From contig CAJNDS010002525.1 of NCBI GenBank assembly GCA_905221605.1, positions 316,476 through 380,475 of the forward strand: a DNA stretch of 64,000 bases, read 5' to 3'. Shown here piece after piece: positions 1-11,909 of the stretch. Position 1 is the first letter of the stretch, and every line of letters starts with the position of its first letter. The stretch is from Symbiodinium natans. Taxonomy: Eukaryota > Sar > Dinophyceae > Suessiales > Symbiodiniaceae. The translations under genes were made by a program, and so were the position numbers. Under the pieces are notes generated by a model that worked only from the letters and a program-made list of their open reading frames with translations, did no database searches and was not told the DNA's origin.

Positions 1-410
1 TTTCACGCCCATTCTGATGATTTAGAACATGTTTTTCCCCCTATCCTATCATGTCCCTCCCCCCGTCGCCAAGACCAGAGTCAGCCAATTCTATCTCATT
101 GTGTCCTTTGGTCCCTTCTCCGCTTCTCTTTCCTGCCTATCCAGTCCGCCACTGCCCGAAAAGAAAAAGCAAAGGTAAGAGCTGACAAAGGAAGATGCTT
201 GGAAATGGACGGTGAGAGCTCTACATACTCTCCGCTCATTTCCCCTGTGGTTCTGTCCTTGTACTTTGTCAGGTTCGTCTTCTCTCTTTCAACGAGAAGA
301 AGAGCAAGAAAGGGCGCTCTCTGTCTCAACCCTAAACCCCAAACCCTAAACCCTAAACCGTCAAGGGTCGCAAGGACATAAGGACTCAGGCTTCGAGCCA
401 CCTCCCCACT

Positions 411-570
411 GGAGGTTCAGGGGTACTTAGTAACCAATTATAACCCACTTATAAGCCCCCTAAGTACCCTAAATAGGGTTGTAATTGGGCTATAAGGACA
501 GTTATAACCCACCTATAATTGGGATATAAGGACAGTTGTATTTGGGTTGCTAAGTACCATGAACCTCCAA
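411..570. mobile_element. MITE-like hairpin element, family A
   Basis: The two ends are inverted copies of each other: GGAGGTTCAGGGGTACTTAG at the left and its near-complement ending in GAACCTCC at the right. The interior repeats motifs such as TATAACCCAC and ATTGGG in both orientations. It is about 160 bases long with no coding capacity. Relatives are at 13,150, 22,193, 24,095, 26,267, 28,857 and 32,016. Ends, size and copy number fit a non-autonomous DNA transposon, but no target duplication was established. Confidence 0.6.
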
Positions 571-591
571 GTACCGGCCTCACCAATGCCC

Positions 592-657
592 GCAAAGGCT
601 GCCATGGAGAGCAGGACGTTCCTGGCACAAACCTCCGTGGCTCTTTGGGAGATTTGG
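592..657 (+). other. Coding-like exon fragment
   Basis: Open for 22 codons with mostly G/C third positions, reading AKAAMESRTFLAQTS. It starts right after a family A hairpin element and ends where the telomere-type repeat begins. No wider gene can be built around it, so it is taken as a captured or relic exon piece of unknown origin. Confidence 0.35.
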
Positions 658-1082
658 GTTTAGGGTTTATAGGGTTTATAGGGTTTAGGGTTTAGGGTTT
701 GGGGTTTGGGGCTTGGGGTTTGGGGTCTCGGAACTAGGGCAAAATCTCCGCATATGACTGTGAGAGGACTTGCTTTGGAGTGACGTCCGTGTCGTGCATG
801 TGCCCGCTGCGGCACCTCTGTTCTGTGATCGGGACCCTCCCCAAAAGCGCCCTAAAGCCTAAACCCTAAGCTCTAAGCCCTAAACCCTTAACCCTAAACC
901 CTAAAGCCTGAACCCTCAACCCTAAACCCTAACCAAAAAGCCATCCTGACGATGCTCCCCTTAGGACCATATTGAACATTGAACCTTCCCGTGGGTTATA
1001 GCTCAACAAACCAACCCTAAACCCTAAACCCTAAACCCTGAAACTTCAAGGGGGTGGTAGGAGTTCATGGACCATATGCCAC

Positions 1083-1163
1083 CCAGCGGCAGTGTTTGTT
1101 CCAGAACAGCTTCCACCAGCCCTGGCAGCCTCGCAGCATCGGGGACGCATCAAACTGCAACCT
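1083..1163 (-). other. Coding-like exon fragment
   Basis: Minus-strand reading begins after an AG-type edge (GGGAG) and reads RLQFDASPMLRGCQGWWKLF and on for about 26 codons, with nearly all third positions G or C. The opposite strand is less codon-like. It is flanked on both sides by telomere-type tracts. Source gene not recognised. Confidence 0.45.
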
Positions 1164-1229
1164 CCCGGTCCCCGGGTTTAGGGTTTAGGGTTTAGGGTTT
1201 AGGGTTTAGGGTTTAGGGTGACATTCCAG

Positions 1230-1299
1230 GCCTTCGCGCCCGAGAGGAAGAGTGTTCTGGCAAACCCCAACGACTCCTCGGCGCACCCGGCTCAAAGGA
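1230..1299 (+). other. Coding-like exon fragment
   Basis: Follows a plausible acceptor (ATTCCAG) and reads AFAPERKSVLANPNDSSAHP, with strongly GC-rich third positions. A TTTAGGG tract ends just upstream and a CCCTAAA tract begins just downstream. Source gene unknown. Confidence 0.4.
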
Positions 1300-1560
1300 G
1301 GGCACAAAGCACAAAGCCCTAAACCCTAAACCCTAACCCCCAAACCCTAAACCCTAAACCCTAAACCCTAAACCCCAAACCCTCAATTGGGAGAGGGGTG
1401 GAGGGGTGGTGGGGGGGTGACTCCTCTAGCTCCAACTCCTCTACTTGATGGGGGGGTATAAGCCGAGACCCAAGAGTAATTCAGGAATAAAGGCGGTGCC
1501 CTTTTTCGCTAAACAGTGGCTTATAAGGGAACCTAAACCCTAAAGAAAGGAATACGGGCA

Positions 1561-1653
1561 TGCTCTGGGTCCTGGTATGTGATGCCCTGGTGTTCAATTT
1601 CGCGCCAGGTCTCCACGGCGCATGTCGTCCTGGCGACGTCTCCAGGGGTGTTC
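1561..1653 (-). other. Coding-like exon fragment
   Basis: On the minus strand a GTCCCAG acceptor-like edge is followed by a frame reading NTPGDVARTTCAVETWREIE for about 30 codons. Codon third positions are mostly C or G. It lies about 260 bases from a coding-like fragment on the opposite strand (1230-1299), which argues against a single host gene. Confidence 0.45.
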
Positions 1654-2704
1654 CTGGGACAAAGCACCGGATTCAGCAAAACCTGACCCTTAAACCGAAT
1701 CCAAAACCCTAGTCCTCAACCCTAAACCCTAAACCCAAAAACCCTAAAACACTACAACCCTACAACCCAAAAACCCTACAACTCTACAACCCTGCAACCC
1801 TACAACCCTAGAACCCTAAAACCCTAAAACCCTAAAACCCGACCCCGGGGGCTGAACTCCAAAAGCCCGAGGCAAGAAGTGGCCCTTCAAGTGAGGCCTA
1901 CTTGGAGGTTCAGGCGCAAGTAGGGTTTCGGGTTTAGGGTTGAGGGTTGAGGGTTTAGGGTTATAGGGTTTAGGGTTTAGGGTTTAAGGGGGCATTAGTA
2001 CCCCGAATAAGGTTCTAACCCGATTTCTCCCCTGGTTACCCTGTAGACCTGTATTTTAAGGGTTTTATAGGGTTCGGGGTTTGGCGTTTAGGTCCAGCTT
2101 GGGAAAGGGGCTCGTTGAAGCGCGTGTGCGCTCTAAATCTTCTGACCTTTTAACCTAAAATCTCAAGTCCTACAAACCGTAAGCCCAGGTGCATCTACTA
2201 GTAACAACCCAGTATGCCCCATAGACCCCGTCAACAACCCCGAACCCTGTCAACCCCTAAACCCTACACCAACCCCAAACCCTATCAACCCCTAAACCCT
2301 ACACCCTAAACCTGTATAAACAAACAATATGGCAAAGCCCCTGGACACCATAGCTTCAAACCGCGCTCCCAAACGAAACCTCACCAAGCGAAGCTCCGAG
2401 ACTCCCGAGATCCCTTAAATCAGGAATCGGTTTGGGGTTTAGGGTTTATGGATTTAGGCTTTAGGGTTTAGGGCTTGCTTAGAAGCTCTTTTGACTTGCA
2501 AGTCTACCTAATATCCTCTATAAACCGGATGTCAGCCCCAAAACCCACCTTACTAACCCTACTTGCTAAGTCAAAAGGGCGTCCAGTTAAGGGCTGCTTT
2601 GTAATTCATCTTAGAATCCCCGTTAAACTTCCAGGAATCTGCCCTAAACCCCAATTCCTGAACCCTAAACCCTCAACCCCGCACGTTGAGGTCTTTGGGA
2701 GCTC

Positions 2705-2781
2705 TGCCCAAGGCACCGTTTCGTCTTCCATCTGTACGCCCACGGCTGCTGGATCGAGACGTTGAAGGCTTCCTGCAGCAT
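2705..2781 (-). other. Coding-like exon fragment
   Basis: Minus-strand frame opening with ATG reads MLQEAFNVSIQQPWAYRWK with GC-rich third positions, then loses codon character. A TTTAGGG-type tract abuts its upstream side. No family recognised. Confidence 0.4.
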
Positions 2782-3249
2782 TTAGGGTTTAGTCGGGTCT
2801 AGGGCGCAGGGTGCGCCAGAATGTTGCAAGTGTGGGCCACTACCCATGGACTCCGATATGCCTTATCATCATATCAGGGACGAGGGAGGGCTCCGAAAGA
2901 AGGGGGTATCCTCTTGGGGGAGTTCCTAGACCAGCTGCGAGCAAGAACGCCTGCGTGCAACTTTTTTCGGAGAAGCACTGATGAGCAATAGGAATATTTC
3001 TATGAACGCATCAATACAAGCCCATGTGATCCCGTCCTTCTTCTTCTTGGTCGTCAATGCCGCAGGGCAGTCATAGCCCGCGGCACTAGCCACATACAGG
3101 CCCGCGGTGGATCTGGGATGAGAATGATGCAGACCAACTGCTCATTGAATGGAATGCCACGAGAATCTTCCCAAAACCCTAAACCCTAAACCCTGTTAAG
3201 AGTTTATGGCTTTTGGGATTCAGAAAGTTTAGGGTTCATGAGTCCAACG

Positions 3250-3306
3250 TTCGCCAAGGAGCGCGTAGCCAGCGGACGCGGCAACTTCGCCGGCGCACCT
3301 ACCTGA
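3250..3306 (+). other. Coding-like exon fragment
   Basis: Eighteen codons reading FAKERVASGRGNFAGAPT with nearly all third positions G or C, then TGA. It is flanked by telomere-type repeats. The stop may simply be intron sequence after a donor. Confidence 0.35.
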
Positions 3307-3559
3307 GGAGCTTCGGTGGCTCTATATTCCCTCTAACGCCAGTCCCCTAAAGCCCAAACGGCCTAAACCCTAAACCCTAAACTGAACCCTAAATTAAACC
3401 CTGAAGCCAAAACCGTAAACCCTAAACCGCGAACCGTAAACCGTAAACCCTAAACTCTAAACCCACCTAAAGGCCTCTTAGAACTTAGAACCATCAAAAG
3501 ACAAGCGTTGTAACTATTCCCTTGGTGGCCTGGGGTTGGCTGTTATTACACTAAGCCGT

Positions 3560-3661
3560 AGGGTTTAGGGTTTAGGGTTTATAAGGTTTAGGGTTTAGGG
3601 TTTAGGGTTTAGGGTTTAGGGTTTAGGGTTTAGGGTTTAGGGTTTAGGGTTTAGGGTTTAG
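3560..3661 (+). repeat. Long TTTAGGG tract
   Basis: About 14 units of TTTAGGG in near-perfect tandem with one early interruption. The tract runs directly into the first base of a family B hairpin element, with no spacer. Confidence 0.95.
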
Positions 3662-3760
3662 GGGATGTTCCCCCTTTTACTCACAGTCCTTGATCGGGGG
3701 TTCTAGTACCCCCAGTTCTAATCCCTACCAAGAACTGTCAGTATAAGGGGGAACATCCCA
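3662..3760. mobile_element. MITE-like hairpin element, family B
   Basis: Ends are complementary: GGGATGTTCCCCCTTTTACT at the left pairs with AGTATAAGGGGGAACATCCC at the right. The middle has ACAGTCCTTGAT against CAAGAACTGTCAG. It is about 100 bases and non-coding. A second full copy is at 23,328-23,424 and a partial one near 9,149-9,196. Confidence 0.6.
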
Positions 3761-3849
3761 GGCTAGAACCATAATAAGAAAACGTTTGAAGTAGCCCCTT
3801 GGGGGTTTATATAAGAGCTGGCAATCTGGAGTTATAGAGTTTTCAAGGG

Positions 3850-3965
3850 AGGGGGGTTCAAGCGGGGGATGTAACCTAAAGTTTCCCTAATACTCCCCAC
3901 CACTCCCTAAGGCTCCCCTAGGTTCCCCAGGTACACACCGCCCTTGAACCCCCCTCCCTTAAGAA
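3850..3965. mobile_element. MITE-like hairpin element, family E
   Basis: Inverted ends AAGGGAGGGGGGTTCAAG and CTTGAACCCCCCTCCCTTAA flank about 80 bases rich in TACTCCC and CCTAAGG. The core motif CTCCCTAAG followed by GGTTCCCCAAGTAC-like sequence recurs at 29,215-29,330, so this is a dispersed family and not a single accident. Confidence 0.55.
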
Positions 3966-4824
3966 CCCTACAATGGAGAGTTGGCCTTACAGTTTAGGGT
4001 TTAGGGTTTAGGGTCTAGGGTTTAGGCCTTACAGCAAAGGTGCCCCAATTGATGCTCTTCTTTGTCGCGTTTTTTCTGCGGATGTGCTGGTAGTCGAGGT
4101 CCAGATTGTGGCAAGATTCAACCGTCAAGCCTGGGCAGGCAGGCCCCCCCCCCCCCCCGCAAAAAAAAAAAAAAAAACTAATCATACATGCTGTGTGGCG
4201 AGCATTCAAAGGTGGCACTGGCACACTCCGCCCAGCATTTTCAGCAACTGCCGCATAAACGTGGACCCGAACCGGATCGTTTCCGTGTTTTGTTGGCAGT
4301 TCACACGGCTGAACTCTCAACAATTGGCCCTTTCTACACAATGCTAAGCCACTGTTTGCTTAAGAACCCCTTCCCCCAAAATATCATACATATATATATA
4401 TACACATATACACACGTATGTCGTTCCTTATTAAGGTAATGTAAAGATTATTTGTTGGGGAGGTTTTTAAGCAGACAGTAGCAAGCCCAATCGTTATCTA
4501 GTTCAGGGTTGCGTATTCGGAGGTTCCTGCTGGAAAGCACACGGTCACTTCCAAAAAAAGATCGTCTGGTTAGGGTGTCGGGTGTCTGGATTAATGCTGG
4601 GACCCGCCCCCCTTGAGGAGTAGTGTGACCAGGCGCTTCGGAATGGTACATGGCCCTTCTGCCCCACACTGACCCCTGTAAACCCAAAACCCTAAACCCT
4701 AAACCCTATAAACCCTAAACCCTATAAACCCTAAACCCTAAACCCCAAACCCTAAACCCAAAACCCTATAAACCCTATAAACCCTAAACCCCAAACCCTA
4801 CTGTTTAGGGTTGCATGTCAACAG

Positions 4825-4911
4825 GCGCAGGAAAAGTCGAAGCTTTGCTTTCGCAGACACCGCTACCCGCAGAGAATGAAGGACACCTACGTCGGACTAC
4901 GTGCAAGATGA
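4825..4911 (+). other. Coding-like exon fragment
   Basis: After a GTCAACAG acceptor-like edge the frame reads AQEKSKLCFRRHRYPQRMKD and on to a TGA, 28 codons with GC-rich third positions. Telomere-type tracts lie on both sides. Source unknown. Confidence 0.4.
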
Positions 4912-6696
4912 GAAAGCTCCCTAAAACCTAAACCCTAAACCCTAAACCCTAAACCCTAAACCCTAACCCTAAACCCTAAACCCTTTTGAGAAGATTTGGG
5001 CTCTGCTGCCAGTTGAGTCGCCTAGCTCGGTACCCAGCACATCCAGCTCCCATGAGACGCCCTGCGGCGGGGGTGGAGATTCTCAAAGAGGGTTGGTTTC
5101 GGGTTTCGGGTTTAGGGTTTAGGGTTTAGGGTTTAGGGTTTAGGGTTTAGGGTTAGAACCACGACATCTCAGACGCCCTAAATGCACGTCTTAGTGGATC
5201 CCGAATCCTAAACCCTAAACCCTAAACCCTAAACCCTAATTATTCAACCACGGCTGCTTCAACGACTTCAGCTTCAACTTCAGCTTTCAGCCCGGCCATG
5301 CTCACAAGACTGGAACACCACCACACCCTGAGCTGGCCGTCTCTGCTTCCAACGAAGCCTTGGGGACCACATGACCCCCAAAAGGGTGTATGCTTCACAT
5401 ACCTTAGGTAGTATAGGGTATATGACGATAATTTTAGGGTTCACATATCTTTCATAGGACATCTAGTAGTACAGGGTATATATAACCCCAACTTTGGGGC
5501 ACTTGGTCCCCTGAAGAGCCTCCATACGACCTGCACAGCGGGCGTAGCCGCGGAACCTGGGGGCAAGTCGCCATTTCTGCCAGCGTTGGCAGGGTGTTCA
5601 GCTCAGGCAATCCATGTGCCTAACCCCAAACCCTAAACCCTAAACCCAAAAAACCTAATGCTAAACCATAAACCCTAAACCCTAACCCTAGACCCTAAAC
5701 CCTAACCCCTGAACCCCCTTGTGTGGTTACTATTAGAAGGGTGGCCCGAATATTGAGGGTGCCCAAAAAGGGGCCCGAATTTGAGTTTGAGAACTACCCA
5801 TATGGAGCCACGCAACCTACTTGGGCCTCAGCGGCAAAGTCTGCACCACATAGGTACATGGATCCTTTGGGAGAAGAGAGCCCTGACACCCGATAAAGGC
5901 TTGATGGGCCAGAGGCCCACACAACCCAAAAGCCTAGAGCCCTAAACCTTAGAGAACCTAGACAGCCTTAAAAACCGAACACCATGCATGCACACAAGCC
6001 CTAATCACCCCAAACCCTAAACCCTAAACTCTCAACCCCAAACCCCTAAACTCTGTAAACCCTAAACCCCAAGCCCTAAACCCTAAACTCTCAACCCCAA
6101 ACCCCTAAACTCTGTAAACCCTAAACCCCAGACTCTGAGAGATTCTGCAGATGGGAGGCCATTTCTGGTCGCAGCCTCGTACAGGGAGCTCCTGGAGCGC
6201 GGCCCTCCAATTCTTAGATTAAAGGGGTTTAGGGTTTAGGGTTTAGGGTTTAGGGTTTAAGGTCTAGGGTTTGGGGTTTAGGGTTTGGAGTTTAGGGTTT
6301 CGGGTTTAGGGGGTTTAGGGGGTTTAGGGTTTAGGGGGTTTGGGGTTTACAGGGTTTAGGGTCTAGGGGGTCAGGGGGAAAATATGTAGAGTTGAGGGTT
6401 TCGGATTAAAAGGTTTGGGGCAGCTAAGCCGCCTAAACCCGCAAAAAGACGGCAGCTAAGTTTGGGCGCCTGGCCTTGCAAACTCGACACGAACTCGATC
6501 GGTTCCAAGATAGGTATCCGAACCTCGCCTTGTAAACCTTATAAACCCGACAACACCTGAACCCTACACTCGTAGCCCTCTCCAAACCCGACAGGGCAGC
6601 TTAGGGTTTCGGGTAAGTTTAGGATAGGGTTTAGGGTTTAGGGTTCAGGGTTCAGGGCTTAGGGCTTGGAGTTTGGGGGTCTAAGGGCGCTCCGCC

Positions 6697-6790
6697 ATGT
6701 ACTTTGCCGCACTGCCCGCTGAGCGGACCGTGCGCGTGGCTGCGGTTGCACACTCCATGCCGACGAGCTTCTTGTCCTGTCGGGTCGGGC
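6697..6790 (+). other. Coding-like exon fragment
   Basis: Frame reading MYFAALPAERTVRVAAVAHS and on for about 31 codons, with strong G/C third-position bias and ordinary protein composition. It is bounded by TTTAGGG-like tracts. No family recognised. Confidence 0.45.
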
Positions 6791-7147
6791 CTAAGCACCC
6801 CTACTTAAACTTGGTTTAGGGGTTAGGGGGTTCGGGGTTCGGGGGTTTAGGGTTTAGGGTTTAGGGTTTGAAGCCCTAAAGCCTAAACCCGGAACCCGAA
6901 CCCCTACCCAACAAAAAGGGGCGACTACACCTAGTTTCTGAGTACCCTGGCTCTAAAAACCGTCAACCTTTCAATTATGGTAGGATTCTATATGGCCCAA
7001 AAGGTTAAAGGTTCCCTTCTCAGCTACTAAGTACAAAGTAAGGGCGCAGGTAAACCCTACCCTTGTCACCCCAAACCCCAAACCCCAAACCCCAAACCCC
7101 AAACCCCAAACCCTAAACCCTCACGTCCGGGGCCGGGCCTGACAAAC

Positions 7148-7189
7148 CTTGAGGTCGCTTTCAATGGAGGCAGCGATGGTGCCGGCGTC
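7148..7189 (-). other. Coding-like exon fragment with splice-like edges
   Basis: Minus-strand frame reading DAGTIAASIESDLK, preceded by GCGGAG and followed by a GTTTGT donor-like edge. It is short, but the codon bias and the donor agree. A CCCTAAA tract follows on the other side. Confidence 0.4.
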
Positions 7190-7237
7190 CTCCGCATGTT
7201 GAAGAAGTGAAAATTGCTTTGAATTGATATGGGGATT

Positions 7238-7335
7238 GCCTAAAATAGGGGTACCTCAATGGGGTCCTTATTATAAGCAGATCCAACTATTTGGGGGACT
7301 GTATTTGGGGGTCTCCTACTTTCGTGAACCCCCCA
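7238..7335. mobile_element. MITE-like repeat, family C
   Basis: Contains AATAGGGGTACC, ATTGGGGTCC, ATTATAAG and GGGGGTCTCC in an order that recurs at 12,908-13,070 and, more diverged, at 25,755-25,880 and 29,695-29,810. Parts of the right half are complementary to the left half. Non-coding. Confidence 0.45.
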
Positions 7336-7339
7336 AGTT

Positions 7340-8382
7340 GCTTTGAAGGTATATCAACTTTTGGTGATATAACAAACTTTAACCGGTCAGATCACTACAT
7401 GATTAAACCTCTACAAAATGCTAAGATGCCAGCCTGTCATTTAGCATTCTTACTCGCAAAAGAAGCAATTGAGAATGGCTAAGAATTAGATTTAGCACAT
7501 TAACGCCGTTGGATTTTGGTTGGTGGCAGCGTTCTTTCTACAACCGCAAAAACAAGTCAGCTGCCTTACCGTCTCCTTTAATTTAATGTGCCATTTCTTT
7601 CACCAGAAAGTTTTCAAACGGTGGACGAAATATGGCGAATCCAGACGAGAAAACGAAGAGTCCATAGACAGACAACCAACAGATCCAACCGAATGTACTT
7701 TTGAGGATGATGGGTCAACAGTGAGTGGTGATGCTGCGTTAATTCTACGTGACAGCAAAAAGGGTGCAAGTTAGCCAGACTTTCAAATCCATAAACTTCC
7801 ACGAATTTCAGCTCGGTAATGTGTTGCATGTCCGGTGCAATTTAATCAAGTTTTGAACAGGTTTAGCCAACCATTGTATCACTAAGAGGGTCAGGATAAA
7901 CTCACTTCATATTCAGGTGGCAGTGGGGGGGGGGTCAAGTTCAACAAAGCATCCGGTTATTTCGGCTTTACTTCATCTCCTCATATATGTTTCATGTTGT
8001 CTGCTTTCTCACCAAACTTGAAATCAGTTCGTACACGTCGCGCCGCAAACTGTGCATTATTTTTAGAAATCAATCTCAAAAACTAGCATCCAGCTTAATT
8101 GTGGAATTGCAGTAGAATTAGTAAATCCAGGCTCAAAACATGCATTTTCGAAACGATCTTACCTGAAAGAAATAGCCAAACTCTTCTACAAGTTTGCCAA
8201 TGTTTTCAGTTATGTTGGTAATTATCATCTGGGTATTACAAGCATTATGCATTGTAATGGCGACCTCTGATATTAAGTGTAGAGACCAACAAATCAAAGT
8301 TGATATGCTGTGGTTTATTCAAGCTGCAATGTATCCAACCTTACTAAATGTGCTTTATTTGGCTGCAAATCCAACAACATGA
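7340..8382 (+). other. AT-rich stretch with possible exons of a small membrane protein
   Basis: This 1 kb patch lacks telomere-type repeats and is much more AT-rich than its surroundings. Three pieces look coding. 7,340-7,479 reads GISTFGDITNFNRSDHYMI and on. 7,607-7,720 lies between a TTTCACCAG acceptor and a canonical GTGAGT donor and is rich in charged residues. 8,209-8,382 follows a TTTTCAG acceptor, holds a hydrophobic run (MLVIIIWVLQALCIVMA) and a second apolar stretch, and ends in TGA. The splice phases of pieces two and three do not match directly, so an exon is missing or the model is wrong. Product unknown. Confidence 0.3.
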
Positions 8383-9286
8383 GTATATTGATTATTGGTA
8401 TATTATCGTGAAGAATTATTCACTCATCTTCAACAGACATATATATATATATATGTGTGTGTGTGTTCACATATATATATAGGTTTAGAAGTTTAGGTAT
8501 AGTATTAAACGTGGAGACTTGCAGATCCACCATATGGGATCATTATTCATATCGCATTGAAACTGCTTGTGATTTCTGGGCCGATGCGTTAACGTATTGT
8601 AAGAGTGAATGTCCCTTCTCCTTTCATGTAAACATGCGGGCTGTTCTCTAATTGATGGTGCCTTTTGGGGGGTCCCCATTTTTACCACGGAGTCCCTGTC
8701 TCCAGGGTACGTAATTACCTGTACAGACTTTTGCCATGAGATGCCAAGCCGAAGCCACCTTCTATGCCAGGGTTTAGGTTCCAAAGGAGTCGGGGCTTTC
8801 TTGACTTGTTTTGAGGATTGGGGATTGAGGCTCACGTCCGTGATCTTGAACAATGGGGGGGCATCATGTGACAAGGACTTCGGGTTCCCAAACCATAAAC
8901 CTCAAATCCCTGTCCTTGATGATTGTCAAGATCGTCCGAGCGCAGAAGGCGGATCTCTTGCCAGCCTCCCCCCACTTCTGTGGGAGGCCACCCGGCAAGG
9001 AACGGTCCTGAAAGTCCCCAAAACCCTAAACCCTAAACCCTAAACCCTAAACCCTAAACCCTAAACCCTAAACCCTAAACCCGAGTCTCCTGAGGAAGGT
9101 ATAGGGCTTGAGGTTTTCAAGGCTTCCGGGGCTTGGTGTTGAGAGCTTATTCGAATCCCTATTAAGGACTGTTAGTATAAAGGGGAACGTCCCAACTGGG
9201 TTTAGGGTTTAGGGTTTAGGGCTTAGGGTTTAGGGTTTAGGGTTTAGGGTTTAGGGTTTAGGGTTTAGGGTTTAGGGTTTAGGGTC

Positions 9287-9349
9287 CTGATCCGGGAAGA
9301 TGTGCAGCTGCAGCTCGCGCATGGCCGGATGCTTGAGCCTTGGCTGTAG
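9287..9349 (+). other. Coding-like exon fragment
   Basis: Begins at the edge of a long TTTAGGG tract and reads LIREDVQLQLAHGRMLEPWL to a TAG, 20 codons with GC-rich third positions. Source gene unknown. Confidence 0.35.
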
Positions 9350-9357
9350 CAGCTGGG

Positions 9358-9455
9358 ATTGACTGGCTGGCTCGTAGCAGGGAATGAGGGAATTAGGGCC
9401 CTACATATACCCTTTAAGGGAGTCTACCCTACTATGAGGGGCTACTCTAGGTTTT
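9358..9455. mobile_element. MITE-like repeat, family D
   Basis: Shares CTGGCTGGxTC followed by GTAGxGGGAATGAGGGAAT and CCCTACATA with the better-preserved copy at 21,099-21,200. The right arm here is degraded. Non-coding. Confidence 0.45.
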
Positions 9456-10664
9456 TAGTAGGGTTTACCAGATCTTGTAAGGGTCTAGGGGTCTGTAGCC
9501 TTTTCATGAATCAAAGCAACCTGGGGGGGGGTATTAAAAGAATCTGCCCGTGGCGTGGGAAGCAAGACGATGCCCTACACCTCAATAAACCCTAATAAGC
9601 CCTTACAAACCCTGGAAAACCCATATAAACCCTTGCAAGCCCCCAGAAGCCCGTATATGCCCTTACAAACCCTAGTCAACCCATGAAAACTCTTAAGCCC
9701 CAATATGCCCTAGAAAAAAGCGCTTGCAGGCCCTAGCAAACCCTTATAAACTCCTATGCGCCCCCAATAATCAGCCCTTCCCAAAGCCCCGACCTTAACT
9801 CCTTGCAGCGACCACGTGCGATCCCCTTCCTTGAGTCTTAGCACCTGACCTCGCCCGATAGCCCTTAACTACTGAGGGTTTCATGGGGTAGGGTTAGATG
9901 TGGGGGAACTATGGCTATAACCGTAATTAAGGTATATACTTCTAACCCTCCTCATCCTTAAAGTGGGGAGTAGTCTTAATCTGTGAAAGACGAGTTTTGC
10001 GCAGCTATTCGGGTCGAGGACTGCTGGGAGGAGCCTAAAGTCTAAAGCCTACCCCGAATTTCCGGGATGAGCTTGTCGATTTTCTTGTTCGGGGGGTTTT
10101 GGAGCTATAGGGTTTAGGGTTTTAGGGTTTAGGTTTGGGGTTAGGGTTTAGGAGTTGGCGTTTGCGATTGGGTTGCCGGTGGGGGGGGGGGGGGGGGGGG
10201 TTAATAGAGGAGCTACCGACTTTGGAGAAGACCCTGGAAAAAGTAAATACATTTTAGGTATAAGTAGCTATACTAGGAACGCAGAGCCAATCAAAGTATG
10301 AAAGTACAGTATTCCAAAACCCTGGGGGTGGGGAGGGGGGGGGGGTGACCCGTTGAAAGATGGATCGCGAGTTGGGGAGACTTCCTTACTTGCATTACAA
10401 ACCCGAGAACGTTTAAGCCCCTAAACCCAAAACATAAACCCTGAACCCTAAACCCTTAAATCCTAAACCTCTAAACCCTGTTGTCGCGTGGCCGAGCCGA
10501 CGCTGCAGACAGGTGGCCAAAGGAAGGCCAAGGCTAGGTTCAGGCTTTATCAACCCTAACCCTAAACCCCAAAACCCCACAACCCCAAAACCCTAAACCC
10601 CCAAACCGCTAAACCCCAAACCCTAAACCCCCAAATCCCCAAATCCCCAAGCCCCTAGACCCTA

Positions 10665-10769
10665 ATGAAGGACATCCCCTCGGAGTCTTTGGGTCTCTCT
10701 GGAGCTGGAGAGGGACTTTCGCGTAGGATGCCCGCGGTTGATGACGCCCTCCATGAGCCCATGTCCTGA
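10665..10769 (+). other. Coding-like exon fragment with ATG
   Basis: ATG-initiated frame of 34 codons reading MKDIPSESLGLSGAGEGLSR and on to TGA, with mostly G/C or T third positions. It is flanked by CCCTAAA-type sequence on both sides. It could be a short gene, but nothing nearby supports transcription. Confidence 0.35.
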
Positions 10770-11348
10770 ACCACAAATGGAGCCCTAAACCCTAAACCCT
10801 AAACCTAAACCCAAAACCCAAAACCAAAACCCCAAAACCCAAAACCCAAAACCCTAGCCCTACACCCTACACCCTACACCCTAAACCCTAAACCCTAAAC
10901 CCTAAACCCTATAACGTAGACACCCTCAACTAAACCCTGCAGCATCCCTGATTTCGGGTTGCTGCTGCGATCCTTCTCTGAAAGAGGCTGGGGGGGGGGC
11001 ATCTGTGACAGCGGAAGCTGAAGGGAAGGCATGATCACATCATCGAAGCCCGAAGAAAGAGAACGTAACTTAGAGAACAGCCCATGCAGCTTAAACCCTA
11101 AACCCTAAACCCTAAAGCCTAAACCTACGTGTTCAGGGTGTTTGGGCTTGAGGTGCTGAGGTCCTGAGATGAGAAGAGGTCGCCAGCTCACCCGGTCCAG
11201 GTAGCCTCGGACAGGACAGACATGCTGAGCAAGGGTTCTCATCTTAAGGCAGCATACGTTCAGGCAGCATACCATCCCTAAACCCTCAACCCTCAACCCT
11301 AAACCCTCAACCCTAAACCCTAAACCCCTCACCCGCGCCTCCTTGCAG

Positions 11349-11412
11349 CAGGAAGCGCGTCTTCGGATGCAGATCCAAATGTCGCGCGGGGATGCGAGCA
11401 GACAGAGCGGAC
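11349..11412 (+). other. Coding-like exon fragment with acceptor
   Basis: A textbook-like CCTTGCAG acceptor precedes a frame reading QEARLRMQIQMSRGDASRQS, probably helical and charged. It ends at a TTTAGGG tract. Confidence 0.4.
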
Positions 11413-11909
11413 CTTGGGTTTAGGGTTTAGGGTTTAGGGTTCAGTGGTGCAGGGTTTAGGCTTAGGGTTTAGGGTTTAGGGTTTAGGGGTTTAGGGGTTT
11501 AGGGGTTTAGGGGCTTAGGGTATAGGGGTATAGGGTGTAGGGCTATCAAGAAGAAGAGCAGGTCAACTATAGGCTTGGGTCTGGTTATAACCTTCTTTTT
11601 TTTGAGGGGGGGGGGGGGGGGTGTATTTACAACCCTCCTTGTCATGGCCCCATGAATTTTCAGGTAGAGCTTCATGACTTGAGGGCTTTTGGGGTTCTTC
11701 GTGCCTTGGGTTAGGGCTTCGCTGTATATTACCTTGTGGCGTCGGGCTTGGTTTTTGCATGGCCTTGGAATCCTCTGGAAGACTGCTCCTCGTATCCCTT
11801 GACTTTGGGACCCTAAATTCGCACCTGCAGCTTTTACCCTTTACCCTTTACCCTTTACCCTAAACCCTAAATCCTAAACCCTCTAGATCGTGTCTGGAGT
11901 AGGGCAAAG

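Larger units (their letters stand above)
1..7140. repeat. Interspersed telomere-type repeat mosaic, left part
   Basis: Short arrays of TTTAGGG or its complement CCCTAAA, with degenerate forms such as TTTGGGG, occur every 100-300 bases and switch orientation repeatedly. Between them lie unlike segments, some coding-like on either strand and some hairpin-forming. No continuous gene is visible. Reading frames that cross the repeats only spell repeat peptides and were left out. TTTAGGG is the telomere unit of plants and several algal groups including dinoflagellates. The tracts here are internal because unrelated sequence follows each one. Confidence 0.9.

Noticed and set aside
4015-4347. Overlapping frames of 87-108 codons on both strands
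   Set aside because: They run through C16 and A17 homopolymers next to a telomere-type tract and have no codon bias.
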